Assembly (NCBI GenBank): GCA_964424565.1
Contig: CAYRIZ010000027.1
Coordinates: 1-28,289 of the forward strand
DNA: 28,289 nt
Direction: 5' to 3'
DNA from: Avisuccinivibrio sp964424565
GTDB taxonomy: Bacteria > Pseudomonadota > Gammaproteobacteria > Enterobacterales > Succinivibrionaceae
Both the position numbers and the translations under genes were made by a program. Below the pieces are notes generated by a model that made no database searches, was not told where the DNA came from, and worked only from the letters and a program-made list of their open reading frames with translations. This document shows positions 7,410-15,166 of this stretch, in pieces (the first letter of the stretch is position 1; each line of letters opens with the position of its first letter).

Positions 7410-9248
7410 TTAGCTGTCCCGGGGCGATTTTTTCCCCATGATTCTCTCGGCTACCGGCAGATCATCAGGATCAAAGATGCTGCTTTCCAAAGCCCCGGCT
7501 ACCGGAGCGTGATAGTGGGTATCTATGTATTGTTCATAAAGCGGCTGTACCTTCCAGTGCATCAGCAGGCAGAACACTGCGCTGCCGATCAGGGCTGCCG
7601 TAAAGCAGGGGGCGAACAGCTCCGACACCACCCCTTCGGCTGAGGCCAGGCCAACAGGGGAAAAGAGCAGAAAGCTCAGCGCCGCGGCACACAGCAGCAT
7701 ACAGGAGGTGAGCACGGCATAATGCCAGGCATGCATGTCGATCAAAGCCCGCCGCGGCTCAGGCCGGGGACGGCGCTGCCGGGAACACAGGGCACAGAGC
7801 AGCAGCAGTATCAGCTCGGCGGCAAACAGTATGCCGTAGACATGCATCCAGTGCAGGCTGATGTGCTCGCGGAACTGAAAGACCAGCAGGTAGTAGCAGA
7901 GAATATGCCCCCAGGTGACGATCTGGGCGGCGCTGCCGCCAGGCCGCAGGCGGCCGGCAAAGAGACCAAACAGCACCAGACAGACCAGGGGAATGGCCAG
8001 AAAACCGGTGTACTGCTGTATAAAAATAAACAACCCCTCGGGGGCATAGGTCAGAAAGGGCGCGGTGATAATGGTCAGCAGGGCACACAGCGAGCCGAAC
8101 CAGCGGGAGACGCGTATGACCAGGCAGTCATCGGCCTGAGGGTTGATCAAAGGCTTGTAAAAATCCACGGCAAAGAGGGTGGCGGCTGAATTGAGCAGGG
8201 AGTTGTAGGTGGAGAACACCGCTCCCAGCAGCACCGCGGCAAACAGGCCGCGCATAAAGGGCGGCAGCAGATTGGCCACCAGCACAGGGTAGGCCAGATC
8301 GCGCGGCTCCAGACCGGCTCCGTAGAGATGATAGGCCAGCAGCCCCGGGAACACGGCTATGACCGGGACCAGGAATTTGAAAAATCCGGCTATCAGCAGC
8401 CCCTTCTGGCCGGCAGTGAGGCTGCGGGCGGCCAGCGCCCTTTGGATCACATACTGATTGGTGCCCCAGTAAAAGGTGACGGTGACCATGAGGCCGGTAA
8501 ACACCGCCCCCACCGGCAGGGCGTCCAGTTCACTGCCCAGGCCTACGGCATTGAGCTTTTCCGGATGGGTGACTGCCATGTGATGCAGGGCATCGAGTAT
8601 ACCGCCGCCTGTTTTCTCCCCCAGAGCCTGCAGTCCCAGCACAGGGATCAGGCAGCCCATGAACAGCAGCCCGCAGCCTATCAGGGTGTCGGATACAGCC
8701 ACCGCCCTGAGGCCGCCTATTACAGCATACAGCGCGCCCATGAGGCCTATGGCTGTGGTGACCAGCTGCAGGGTGGTCTGGCGCGGCAGATCGAACCAGG
8801 CTTCCACCTGCATGATTTCCAAGATGGCCAGGGAGCCGCCGTAAAGCACCGAAGGCGACCACACAAAGATATAGGCCGACATAAACAATACGGCACTGAG
8901 CCGGCGCATGCCTGTGCCGTAGTGCAGCTGCAGAAATTCCGGAATGGTGGAAAAGGCACCGCCCAAATACATGGGCAAAAAGATCAGGGCCAGCAGGATG
9001 ATGCCGCGTACGGCCCACACTTCCCAGGCCAGCGGGGTTAGGTTGCCAAAATAAGCCAGGCCGCTCTGGCCTACCAGCAGTTCGGCTGAAATATTGGTCA
9101 GCAGCAGGGAGCCGGCTATGAAGACCGGACCCAGGGAGTGCCCGGCCATGAAATATCCTGCCGAGGTCTGCAGGGTTCCTCTGGTCTTGTACCAGGCAAA
9201 CCAGCCGGTAAGCGCCAGAAAGACAAGGCAGGTCAGGGCAGTGAGCAT
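7410..9248 (-). CDS. Solute:sodium symporter, YidK/SGLT-like
   Basis: This inner-membrane sodium-coupled transporter of the SSS family has 612 residues and many hydrophobic segments, consistent with a roughly 14-helix SGLT fold. The N-terminal half is recognisable: GYFMAGHSLGPVFIAGSLL, LTNISAELLVGQSGLAY, ALYAVIGGLRAVAVSDT, PVGAVFTGLMVTVTFYWGTN and VFSTYNSLLNSAATLF correspond block by block to E. coli YidK. The C-terminus is longer than YidK (571) and ends in a soluble tail after residue 575. AAGGAG lies 6 nt before the ATG. It is divergent from the dehydrogenase gene at 9518 across 269 bp, which suggests but does not prove uptake of the sugar or sugar acid that enzyme handles. The substrate cannot be read from the sequence. 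Confidence 0.88.
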   Translation of the reverse strand: MLTALTCLVFLALTGWFAWYKTRGTLQTSAGYFMAGHSLGPVFIAGSLLLTNISAELLVGQSGLAYFGNLTPLAWEVWAVRGIILLALIFLPMYLGGAFSTIPEFLQLHYGTGMRRLSAVLFMSAYIFVWSPSVLYGGSLAILEIMQVEAWFDLPRQTTLQLVTTAIGLMGALYAVIGGLRAVAVSDTLIGCGLLFMGCLIPVLGLQALGEKTGGGILDALHHMAVTHPEKLNAVGLGSELDALPVGAVFTGLMVTVTFYWGTNQYVIQRALAARSLTAGQKGLLIAGFFKFLVPVIAVFPGLLAYHLYGAGLEPRDLAYPVLVANLLPPFMRGLFAAVLLGAVFSTYNSLLNSAATLFAVDFYKPLINPQADDCLVIRVSRWFGSLCALLTIITAPFLTYAPEGLFIFIQQYTGFLAIPLVCLVLFGLFAGRLRPGGSAAQIVTWGHILCYYLLVFQFREHISLHWMHVYGILFAAELILLLLCALCSRQRRPRPEPRRALIDMHAWHYAVLTSCMLLCAAALSFLLFSPVGLASAEGVVSELFAPCFTAALIGSAVFCLLMHWKVQPLYEQYIDTHYHAPVAGALESSIFDPDDLPVAERIMGKKSPRDS

Positions 9249-9517
9249 GAATTCTCCTTATGGCAGCGGCAGCTGCAGCAGATCAGCAAAGCAGCCGGGA
9301 TATTGGGTAAGCCGGCCTTAACTGCTGCACAATGTAGCACGAAAGCGCCTCTTTCCTGCAGCCCCCGGCCCCTTTTCTCAGCCCGGGGCGGCAGCCGGCT
9401 TTTTTGCTATGATTAAGCAAAATCAAGGCGCTCAGGCCCGTACTGCCGCTGCGGCTGCAGCCGGCAGAGGCGGCGGCGCGCGCATAAGAACAGCCTCATA
9501 CACAGGAGAACATCAGT

Positions 9518-10411
9518 ATGGCAGTGCAGCATATTGCCTTTATAGGCACCGGCGTCATGGGTGGCTCCATGGCCATGAATTTGTTGAAAAAGGGCTTTAC
9601 CCTGAGCGTTTACAACCGCACTCCGGCCAAAACCGCGGCCCTGGCAGCCGCCGGGGCAACTGTGGCCGGCACCATAGCCGAAGCGGTGCAGCAGGCCGAT
9701 CTGGTGATTTCCATGGTGGGTTTTCCGCAGGATGTAAGGGAGATCTGGCTGGGAGACGGGGGTATTCTGCAGGCAATGAAGCCTGGAGCCGCCGGTTTGG
9801 ATATGACCACTTCCGATCCGGCCCTGGCCCGGGAGATTGCCGCCGCCGCTGCCGCAGCCGGGCATCTGGCAGGTGATGCCCCGGTTACCGGCGGTGATGT
9901 GGGGGCCCGCAATGCCACTCTTACCATCCTCTACGGCGGCAGTGCCGAACTCTTTGCCCTGGTGCAGCCTGTTTTTGCAGCTGTGGGGCGGACTTATGTG
10001 CGCTTTGGGGAGGCAGGCTGCGGGCAGACGGCCAAATTGTGCAATCAAATAGCCATAGCCGCCGGCATGATGTCCCTGTGCGAGTGCATAGCCGCCGCCG
10101 AAAAATCGGGATTGGATCCCAAGCTGCTGCTGGACACCATAGCCGGAGGCGCCGCCGGATCTTTTTCCATGAACAGCTACGGCCCGCGCATCTTAAAGGG
10201 CGACTTCAATCCCGGCTTTTTCATCAAACACTTTGTCAAGGATCTCAAACTGGCCCTGCAGCTGGCACAGCAGTGCGGGCTGCAGCTGCCGGGGACGCAG
10301 CTGGCGCTGCAGCTTTATGCAAAGCTGGAAAATGAAGGTCTGGGCGAGCTGGGTACACAGGCGCTCTACAAATACTATGAGCACTGCTGCAGTGCCGCCG
10401 CCGGGCAGTGA
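9518..10411 (+). CDS. NAD(P)-dependent beta-hydroxyacid dehydrogenase (GarR/HIBADH family)
   Basis: Members reduce or oxidise beta-hydroxyacids such as tartronate semialdehyde/glycerate or 3-hydroxyisobutyrate. The 297 residues show the Rossmann motif IAFIGTGVMGGSMAMN (6-21), a VYNRTPAK turn with Arg34 that often goes with NADPH use, the substrate loop DAPVTGGDVGA (120-130; GarR has DAPVSGG) and the catalytic lysine in GQTAKLCNQ (Lys173). A GSFSMNSYGPRIL segment matches the C-terminal helical domain. AGGAGA lies upstream of the ATG. It has no garD/garL/garK neighbours, so garR is not assigned. The best context clue is the divergent symporter. Confidence 0.88.
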   Translation: MAVQHIAFIGTGVMGGSMAMNLLKKGFTLSVYNRTPAKTAALAAAGATVAGTIAEAVQQADLVISMVGFPQDVREIWLGDGGILQAMKPGAAGLDMTTSDPALAREIAAAAAAAGHLAGDAPVTGGDVGARNATLTILYGGSAELFALVQPVFAAVGRTYVRFGEAGCGQTAKLCNQIAIAAGMMSLCECIAAAEKSGLDPKLLLDTIAGGAAGSFSMNSYGPRILKGDFNPGFFIKHFVKDLKLALQLAQQCGLQLPGTQLALQLYAKLENEGLGELGTQALYKYYEHCCSAAAGQ

Positions 10412-10754
10412 AAAGCCCTGAAACTGGAAACGGTTGCAAAACATTTTCCCGAGCAGGAGCTGCGGCGTTAAATTGCAGTAAAGGCTTTGAAAAATCAGGG
10501 AAAATCAAAATCAGCCGCGGGTGTAGCGCGGCTGAAAATCGCAACTTTTTGAAAAAGTTACAAAAAAATTTAGATCCATATCACTAATTGCAGGATTGAA
10601 AAATCAGGCCCGATTTTTTTAGGGTAAAATCAAAGCAGTTACAGAAGGAAATGTTTGGGCGGCGCAGCGGCAGCTGCGATAGTCTTCAGGGTGTTGGTGA
10701 ATTTTCGTTTCTGTAACCTCATTACTAGTCTTACAAATCCAGAAGGGAGTTATC
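10412..10754 (+). other. 343-bp noncoding leader upstream of transaldolase
   Basis: No gene is supported. The stretch is structured: an 8-bp hairpin CAGCCGCG/CGCGGCTG (10512-10534), a 17-bp AT palindrome AACTTTTT-G-AAAAAGTT (10543-10559), and two copies of TTGAAAAATCAGG (10487-10499 and 10596-10608), each preceded by AATTGCAG at different distances. The second copy forms part of a terminator-like stem. TAAAAT at 10625-10630 is a possible -10 for the following gene, but no -35 fits at 16-18 bp. Confidence 0.45.
10599..10620 (+). terminator. AT-rich terminator-like hairpin upstream of transaldolase
   Basis: AAAAATC (10599-10605) pairs with GATTTTT (10612-10618) around an AGGCCC loop and continues into a T-tract to 10620. 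The stem is only 7 bp and A-U rich. It could end transcription from the dehydrogenase gene 190 bp upstream or act as an attenuator. Confidence 0.4.
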
Positions 10755-11405
10755 ATGCGTTTTTTCATTGATACTGCAAACGTTGAAGATATCCGTAAAG
10801 CAAACGATATGGGTGTGATTTGCGGTGTTACCACCAACCCGTCCCTGATTGCCAAGGAAGGCCGCGATTTCAAGGAAGTCATCAAGGAAATCGCCTCCAT
10901 AGTAGACGGCCCGATCAGCGGTGAAGTCAAGGCCACTACTCTGGATGCCGAAGGCATGATCAAGGAAGCCCGCGAAATTGCCGCCATTCACCCCAACATG
11001 ATCGTCAAGATCCCCATGACCGTTGAAGGCCTCAAGGCCTGCCACATGTGCACGGTGGAAGGCATCAAGACCAACCTGACCTTAATTTTCTCCGCCAATC
11101 AGGCTCTGCTGGCCGCCCGTGCCGGTGCCACCTATGTGTCTCCGTTCCTGGGCCGTCTGGATGACATTTCACAGCCCGGCATCGATCTTATACGTCAGAT
11201 TGCCGAAATCTTTGCCGTAGGCGACATAGATTCCCAGATCATTGCCGCTTCCATCAGAAATCCTATACATGTGACCGACTGCGCTCTGGCCGGTGCCGAT
11301 ATTGCCACCGTGCCCTACAAGGTGATCGAGCAGATGACCCACCATCCGCTGACCGATCAGGGCATTGAGAAATTCCAGGCCGACTACAGAAAGGTATTCG
11401 GTTAA
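10755..11405 (+). CDS. tal: Small (TalC-type) transaldolase
   Basis: It transfers a dihydroxyacetone unit between sugar phosphates in the non-oxidative pentose phosphate pathway. The 216-residue single-domain barrel reads MRFFIDTANVEDIRKAND, CGVTTNPSLIAKEG (23-36) and VKIPMT with Schiff-base Lys85, and is close to Bacillus TalC. Glu57 (SGEVKA) and Phe131 (SPFLGRLDD) occupy the positions that are Gln59 and Tyr131 in E. coli fructose-6-phosphate aldolase, so transaldolase activity is more likely than FSA activity. A strong AAGGGAG precedes the ATG. It is followed by a strong terminator and then by transketolase, its pathway partner. Database labels of this family often say 'fructose-6-phosphate aldolase'. 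Confidence 0.93.
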   Translation: MRFFIDTANVEDIRKANDMGVICGVTTNPSLIAKEGRDFKEVIKEIASIVDGPISGEVKATTLDAEGMIKEAREIAAIHPNMIVKIPMTVEGLKACHMCTVEGIKTNLTLIFSANQALLAARAGATYVSPFLGRLDDISQPGIDLIRQIAEIFAVGDIDSQIIAASIRNPIHVTDCALAGADIATVPYKVIEQMTHHPLTDQGIEKFQADYRKVFG

Positions 11406-11420
11406 TTGCCCATGCACAGG

Positions 11421-11446
11421 AGCCGATCCCGGGATCGGCTTTTTTT
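11421..11446 (+). terminator. Intrinsic terminator after transaldolase
   Basis: AGCCGATCCC and GGGATCGGCT form a perfect 20-bp palindrome (11421-11440), followed by six more Ts, starting 15 nt after the stop codon. It separates tal from tkt. Confidence 0.9.
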
Positions 11447-11489
11447 GTCTCTTTAAAGCAGTCCCACAGCATTATTTCAGGAGTTTTAC

Positions 11490-13481
11490 ATGGCCTACAA
11501 TGAATTATCCAATGCCATTCGTGCCCTCAGCATGGATGCCGTACAGAAAGCAAATTCCGGCCACCCCGGCGCTCCGCTGGGCATGGCTGACATGGCCGAG
11601 GCCCTCTGGCGCGGCTTTATGCGTCACAACCCCAAGAATCCCAAGTGGCCCAACCGCGACCGTTTTGTGCTTTCCAACGGCCACGCTTCCATGCTCATCT
11701 ACTCTGTGCTGCACCTGACCGGCTATGATCTCTCCATAGAGGATTTAAAGCAGTTCCGCCAGCTCGATTCCAAGACCCCCGGCCATCCTGAGTACGGTGA
11801 GGTTCCTGGTGTGGAAACCACCACCGGTCCGCTGGGACAGGGTATTGCCAATGCCGTAGGCATGGCTCTGGCTGAGGCTGTGCTGGCCAAGCAGTTCAAC
11901 CGTGAAGGCTTTGACATAGTAGATCACTACACCTATGCCTTTTTGGGTGACGGCTGCCTGATGGAAGGCATCTCCCACGAAGTCTGCTCCTTTGCCGGTA
12001 CCCTGGGTCTGGGCAAGCTGATTGCCCTGTACGACTCCAACGGCATTTCCATTGACGGTGACGTCAAGAACTGGTTCGGCGACGATACTGCCGAGCGCTT
12101 CCGTGCCTATAACTGGCAGGTGATAGAAGTGGCCGACGGCAATGACAGCTGCCAGGTCCGCGCCGCCATCAAGCTGGCCCAGTCCGACCAGACCCGTCCT
12201 TCCCTGATCATCTGCCACACCACCATAGGCTGCGGCTCTCCCAACAAGGGCGGCAAGTCTTCTTCCCACGGCGCTCCGCTGGGTGAAGAAGAGATTGCCC
12301 TGACCCGCAAGGAAATAGGCTGGGAATATCCTCCCTTTGAGATCCCCGAGCACATCTATCAGCAGTGGAATGCCGTGGAGAAGGGAGCTGAGCTGGAAGG
12401 TCAGTGGAATGAGCTCTTTGCCGCCTATGAGCAGGCCTATCCTGAACTGGCTGCCGAGTTCAAGCGCCGCGTCAGCGGTGAACTGCCTGCCGGCCTGCAT
12501 GAGAAGGCCTGCGAGTTTGCCCTGCAGCTGCAGCAGAACCCGGCCAAGATTGCCACCCGCAAGGCCGGTCAGAATGCCCTGGATTTCTTTGGGGCCCTGC
12601 TGCCTGAGTTCATCGGCGGCTCTGCCGACCTCGCTCCGTCCAACCTCACCATCAACAAGTCCTCCGTGTCCATAGCTCCGCATGTCATTGAAGGCAACTA
12701 CATCCACTGGGGTGTGCGCGAGTTTGCCATGGCAGCCTGCATGAACGGCATCCTGCTGCACGGCGGCTTCCGTCCTTACGGCGGCACCTTCCTGATCTTC
12801 TCCGAGTACGCCAGAAATGCCATACGCATGTCTGCCCTGATGAAGATCCCCACAGTGTACGTGTTCACCCACGACTCCATAGGTGTGGGCGAGGACGGCC
12901 CTACCCACGAGCCGGTGGAGCAGACCGCCACCCTGCGCCTGGTGCCCAATCTCGATACCTGGCGTCCCTGCGATCAGGTGGAGACTGCCGTGGCCTGGGA
13001 CTGCATGCTCGAGCGCCGTGACGGCCCGTCCGACATAGTGCTGACCCGCCAGGGTCTGGAGCAGATGCCGCGCGATGCCGCCACTGTGGCTGCCATAGCC
13101 AAAGGCGGCTATGTGCTCAAGGACTGCGAGGGTACTCCCGATCTCATAGTGATCGGTACCGGCTCTGAAACCGCCCTGGCCTTCCATGCTGCCGAAGAGC
13201 TGGAGAAGGAAGGCAAAAAGGTCCGCGTGGTTTCCATGCCCTGCGTCGAGGTCTTTGAGCGTCAGGATGCCGCCTACAAGGAAAGCGTACTGCCCAAGGC
13301 CGTACGCGCCCGCGTCGCCGTGGAAGCCGGCGCCACTCAGGGCTGGTACAAGTATGTAGGCCTGGACGGCGCCGTGCTCGGCCTGGACACCTATGGTGCC
13401 TCCGGCCCGGCTGCAGCCCTCTTCAAGAAGTACGGCTTCACGGTGGAGAACCTGGTCGCCGTGTGCAAAAGCGTGCTGTAA
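11490..13481 (+). CDS. tkt: Transketolase
   Basis: This thiamine-diphosphate enzyme moves two-carbon units between ketoses and aldoses in the pentose phosphate pathway. The 663 residues match E. coli TktA in length. SGHPGAPLGMADMAEALW carries His26, LSNGHASML carries His65, and the ThDP motif runs from GDGCLMEGISHE (153-164) to the asparagine in LIALYDSNGISIDG (Asn184). HWGVREFAMAA near 410 holds the catalytic glutamate, and HDSIGVGEDGPTHEPVEQ near 470 is the substrate-contact block. AGGAG lies 6 nt before the ATG. It follows the transaldolase terminator and is followed by its own terminator and then pgk and fba, as in the E. coli tktA-epd-pgk-fbaA region but without epd. Confidence 0.97.
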   Translation: MAYNELSNAIRALSMDAVQKANSGHPGAPLGMADMAEALWRGFMRHNPKNPKWPNRDRFVLSNGHASMLIYSVLHLTGYDLSIEDLKQFRQLDSKTPGHPEYGEVPGVETTTGPLGQGIANAVGMALAEAVLAKQFNREGFDIVDHYTYAFLGDGCLMEGISHEVCSFAGTLGLGKLIALYDSNGISIDGDVKNWFGDDTAERFRAYNWQVIEVADGNDSCQVRAAIKLAQSDQTRPSLIICHTTIGCGSPNKGGKSSSHGAPLGEEEIALTRKEIGWEYPPFEIPEHIYQQWNAVEKGAELEGQWNELFAAYEQAYPELAAEFKRRVSGELPAGLHEKACEFALQLQQNPAKIATRKAGQNALDFFGALLPEFIGGSADLAPSNLTINKSSVSIAPHVIEGNYIHWGVREFAMAACMNGILLHGGFRPYGGTFLIFSEYARNAIRMSALMKIPTVYVFTHDSIGVGEDGPTHEPVEQTATLRLVPNLDTWRPCDQVETAVAWDCMLERRDGPSDIVLTRQGLEQMPRDAATVAAIAKGGYVLKDCEGTPDLIVIGTGSETALAFHAAEELEKEGKKVRVVSMPCVEVFERQDAAYKESVLPKAVRARVAVEAGATQGWYKYVGLDGAVLGLDTYGASGPAAALFKKYGFTVENLVAVCKSVL

Positions 13482-13524
13482 AGTTCTGCCTTAGTTAACT
13501 AACAGGATCTGCCCGCAGATCCGC

Positions 13525-13556
13525 GCCCCTGCCTCTGTGTGGTGCAGGGGCTTTTT
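13525..13556 (+). terminator. Intrinsic terminator after transketolase
   Basis: GCCCCTGC (13525-13532) pairs with GCAGGGGC (13544-13551) and is followed by five Ts. A second perfect 7-bp hairpin (GGATCTG/CAGATCC, 13505-13522) sits directly before it. Confidence 0.88.
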
Positions 13557-13899
13557 ATTCCCCTCCCCCTCCCTTAAATTTTGCTATCTCACTTTGTGAT
13601 GCATCTCCCCCTTTAAACATTCAATTTTCATAAATTTGTTTGTCAAATTTAATAAAGTGTGCAAAATGCTGATTGCCGCAAAGCTTTTGTGCGCCCGGAC
13701 ACGGCAGGGGAAAGCCCCCCGGACCGCAGGCAGGGGAAAGCGGGGCAGGGGGCTGTTTTTTGCAGGCCCGGCGGTTTCTTCTGCGTGGATCTTTTGCACA
13801 ATCTCAGCTAAAATTAACCACGAACCAAAGCGTACAAAAAGCTATTTTTGCAGTACTTTTGGATACTTAAACAAGTTTAAAACAGAGGATATTCACATC
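13557..13899 (+). other. Noncoding leader upstream of pgk
   Basis: No supported gene. An AT-rich stretch (13615-13665) contains a weak promoter-like pair TTTTCA/TTTAAT at 17 bp. Downstream is a duplicated GGCAGGGGAAAGC motif (about 13703 and 13730) inside a possible long-loop stem, where AGCCCCC (13713-13719) can pair with GGGGGCT (13748-13754) before a T-tract at 13756-13761. A short CAAAAA/TTTTTG hairpin lies near 13837. The pgk frame stays open upstream to 13636, but that extension has no Pgk homology. Confidence 0.45.
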
Positions 13900-15069
13900 A
13901 TGGCAATCTTAAAAATGGCCGACCTCGACCTGCAGGGTAAGCGTGTTTTAATTCGTGCAGATTTAAACGTTCCTTTAAAGGACGGTAAGGTAGCCTCCGA
14001 CAAGCGCATTATGGCTACTCTGCCCACCATTAAGCTCGCCCTGGAGAAAGGCGCCAAGGTAATGGTTATTTCCCACTTAGGCCGTCCTACCGAGGGTGTG
14101 TATGCTGAAGAGTTCTCCTTAAAGCCCGTGGCCGAATACCTGCAGACCAAGCTCGACTGCCCGGTACGTCTGGTCAAGGATTATCTGGACGGCGTGGAAG
14201 TCAGTGCCAATGAAGTAGTAGTGCTCGAGAACTGCCGCTTCAATGTGGGCGAGAAGAAGAATGCCCCTGATCTGGCCAAGAAGTATGCCGCCCTGTGCGA
14301 TGTATTTGTCATGGATGCCTTTGGTACTGCCCACCGTGCTCAGGGCACCACCTATGGTGCAGCCGAGTATGCCCCTGTAGCCTGCGCCGGCCCGCTGCTG
14401 GCCGCCGAGCTCGAGGCCCTGGGCAAAGCCATGGACAATCCTGCCCGTCCCATGGTCGCCATTGTGGCCGGCTCCAAGGTTTCCACCAAGCTGCCTGTGC
14501 TCAACAGCCTGCTGCAGGTTGCCGATCAGCTGGTAGTAGGCGGCGGCATTGCCAATACCTTTATTGCCGCTGAAGGCCACAAGGTTGGCACCTCCCTGTG
14601 CGAGCCCGACTTAATTCCCACCGCCCAGGAACTGGCCCAGAAGACCGAGATCCCGGCTTTTGTGGACGTGGTGGTAGGCAAAGAGTTCAGCGAGACCACC
14701 GAAGCTGCCGTCAAGGATCTGGCTGATGTAGCCGATGACGACATGATCCTCGACCTTGGCCCCAAGTCCATGGCCAATATTGAGAAGGTGATCAAGGAAG
14801 CCAAGACCATACTGTGGAACGGCCCGGTAGGCGTGTTTGAGTTCGACAAGTTTGCCTCCGGCACCAAGGCTCTGGCTGAAGCCATTGCCGAATCCGAGGC
14901 CTTCTCCGTAGCCGGCGGCGGCGACACCATCAGCGCCATTCAGAAGTTCGGCGTAACCGACAAGATCTCCTACATTTCAACCGGCGGCGGCGCCTTCCTG
15001 GAGTTCGTCGAGGGCAAGAAGCTCCCGGCCGTGGAAATCCTCGAAAAGCGTGCTGCTGAAGTGCAGTAA
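13900..15069 (+). CDS. pgk: Phosphoglycerate kinase
   Basis: Pgk transfers phosphate from 1,3-bisphosphoglycerate to ADP in glycolysis. The ATG at 13900 gives 389 residues (E. coli 387) beginning MAILKMADLDLQGKRVLIRA. The start has GAGGA about 11 nt upstream. The substrate loop RADLNVPL (19-26), SHLGRP (59-64), ENCRFN, and the nucleotide motif VAGGGDTISAI near the C-terminus are all present. An in-frame extension to 13636 is rejected because it adds unrelated sequence. The 330-bp leader after the tkt terminator suggests its own promoter. It is 97 bp upstream of fba, and no terminator separates the two, so they are probably co-transcribed. Confidence 0.97.
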   Translation: MAILKMADLDLQGKRVLIRADLNVPLKDGKVASDKRIMATLPTIKLALEKGAKVMVISHLGRPTEGVYAEEFSLKPVAEYLQTKLDCPVRLVKDYLDGVEVSANEVVVLENCRFNVGEKKNAPDLAKKYAALCDVFVMDAFGTAHRAQGTTYGAAEYAPVACAGPLLAAELEALGKAMDNPARPMVAIVAGSKVSTKLPVLNSLLQVADQLVVGGGIANTFIAAEGHKVGTSLCEPDLIPTAQELAQKTEIPAFVDVVVGKEFSETTEAAVKDLADVADDDMILDLGPKSMANIEKVIKEAKTILWNGPVGVFEFDKFASGTKALAEAIAESEAFSVAGGGDTISAIQKFGVTDKISYISTGGGAFLEFVEGKKLPAVEILEKRAAEVQ

Positions 15070-15090
15070 GACCCATCTCAGCGCAAGTCA

Positions 15091-15113
15091 GGCACCATCA
15101 GGACGGTGGTGCC
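15091..15113 (+). repeat. Hairpin between pgk and fba
   Basis: GGCACCA (15091-15097) and TGGTGCC (15107-15113) form a perfect 7-bp stem with a 9-nt loop and no T-tract. It looks like an intercistronic mRNA structure or processing site, not a terminator. Confidence 0.5.
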
Positions 15114-15166
15114 GTATCCAAACTGACGGATTAATTTCATAAACCATCAAATCACAGGTTGATATC

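Noticed and set aside
9518..10411. Assigning garR
   Set aside because: The family fits, but the substrate loop differs slightly and no galactarate/glucarate genes are nearby.
11745..13187. A 480-codon open frame on the minus strand opposite tkt
   Set aside because: It is the GC-rich antisense shadow of transketolase, has no recognisable domain and no start signals, whereas the plus-strand frame has every transketolase motif.
13636..13899. An 88-residue N-terminal extension of Pgk
   Set aside because: No Pgk has it. The ATG at 13900 gives family length and has an acceptable Shine-Dalgarno.
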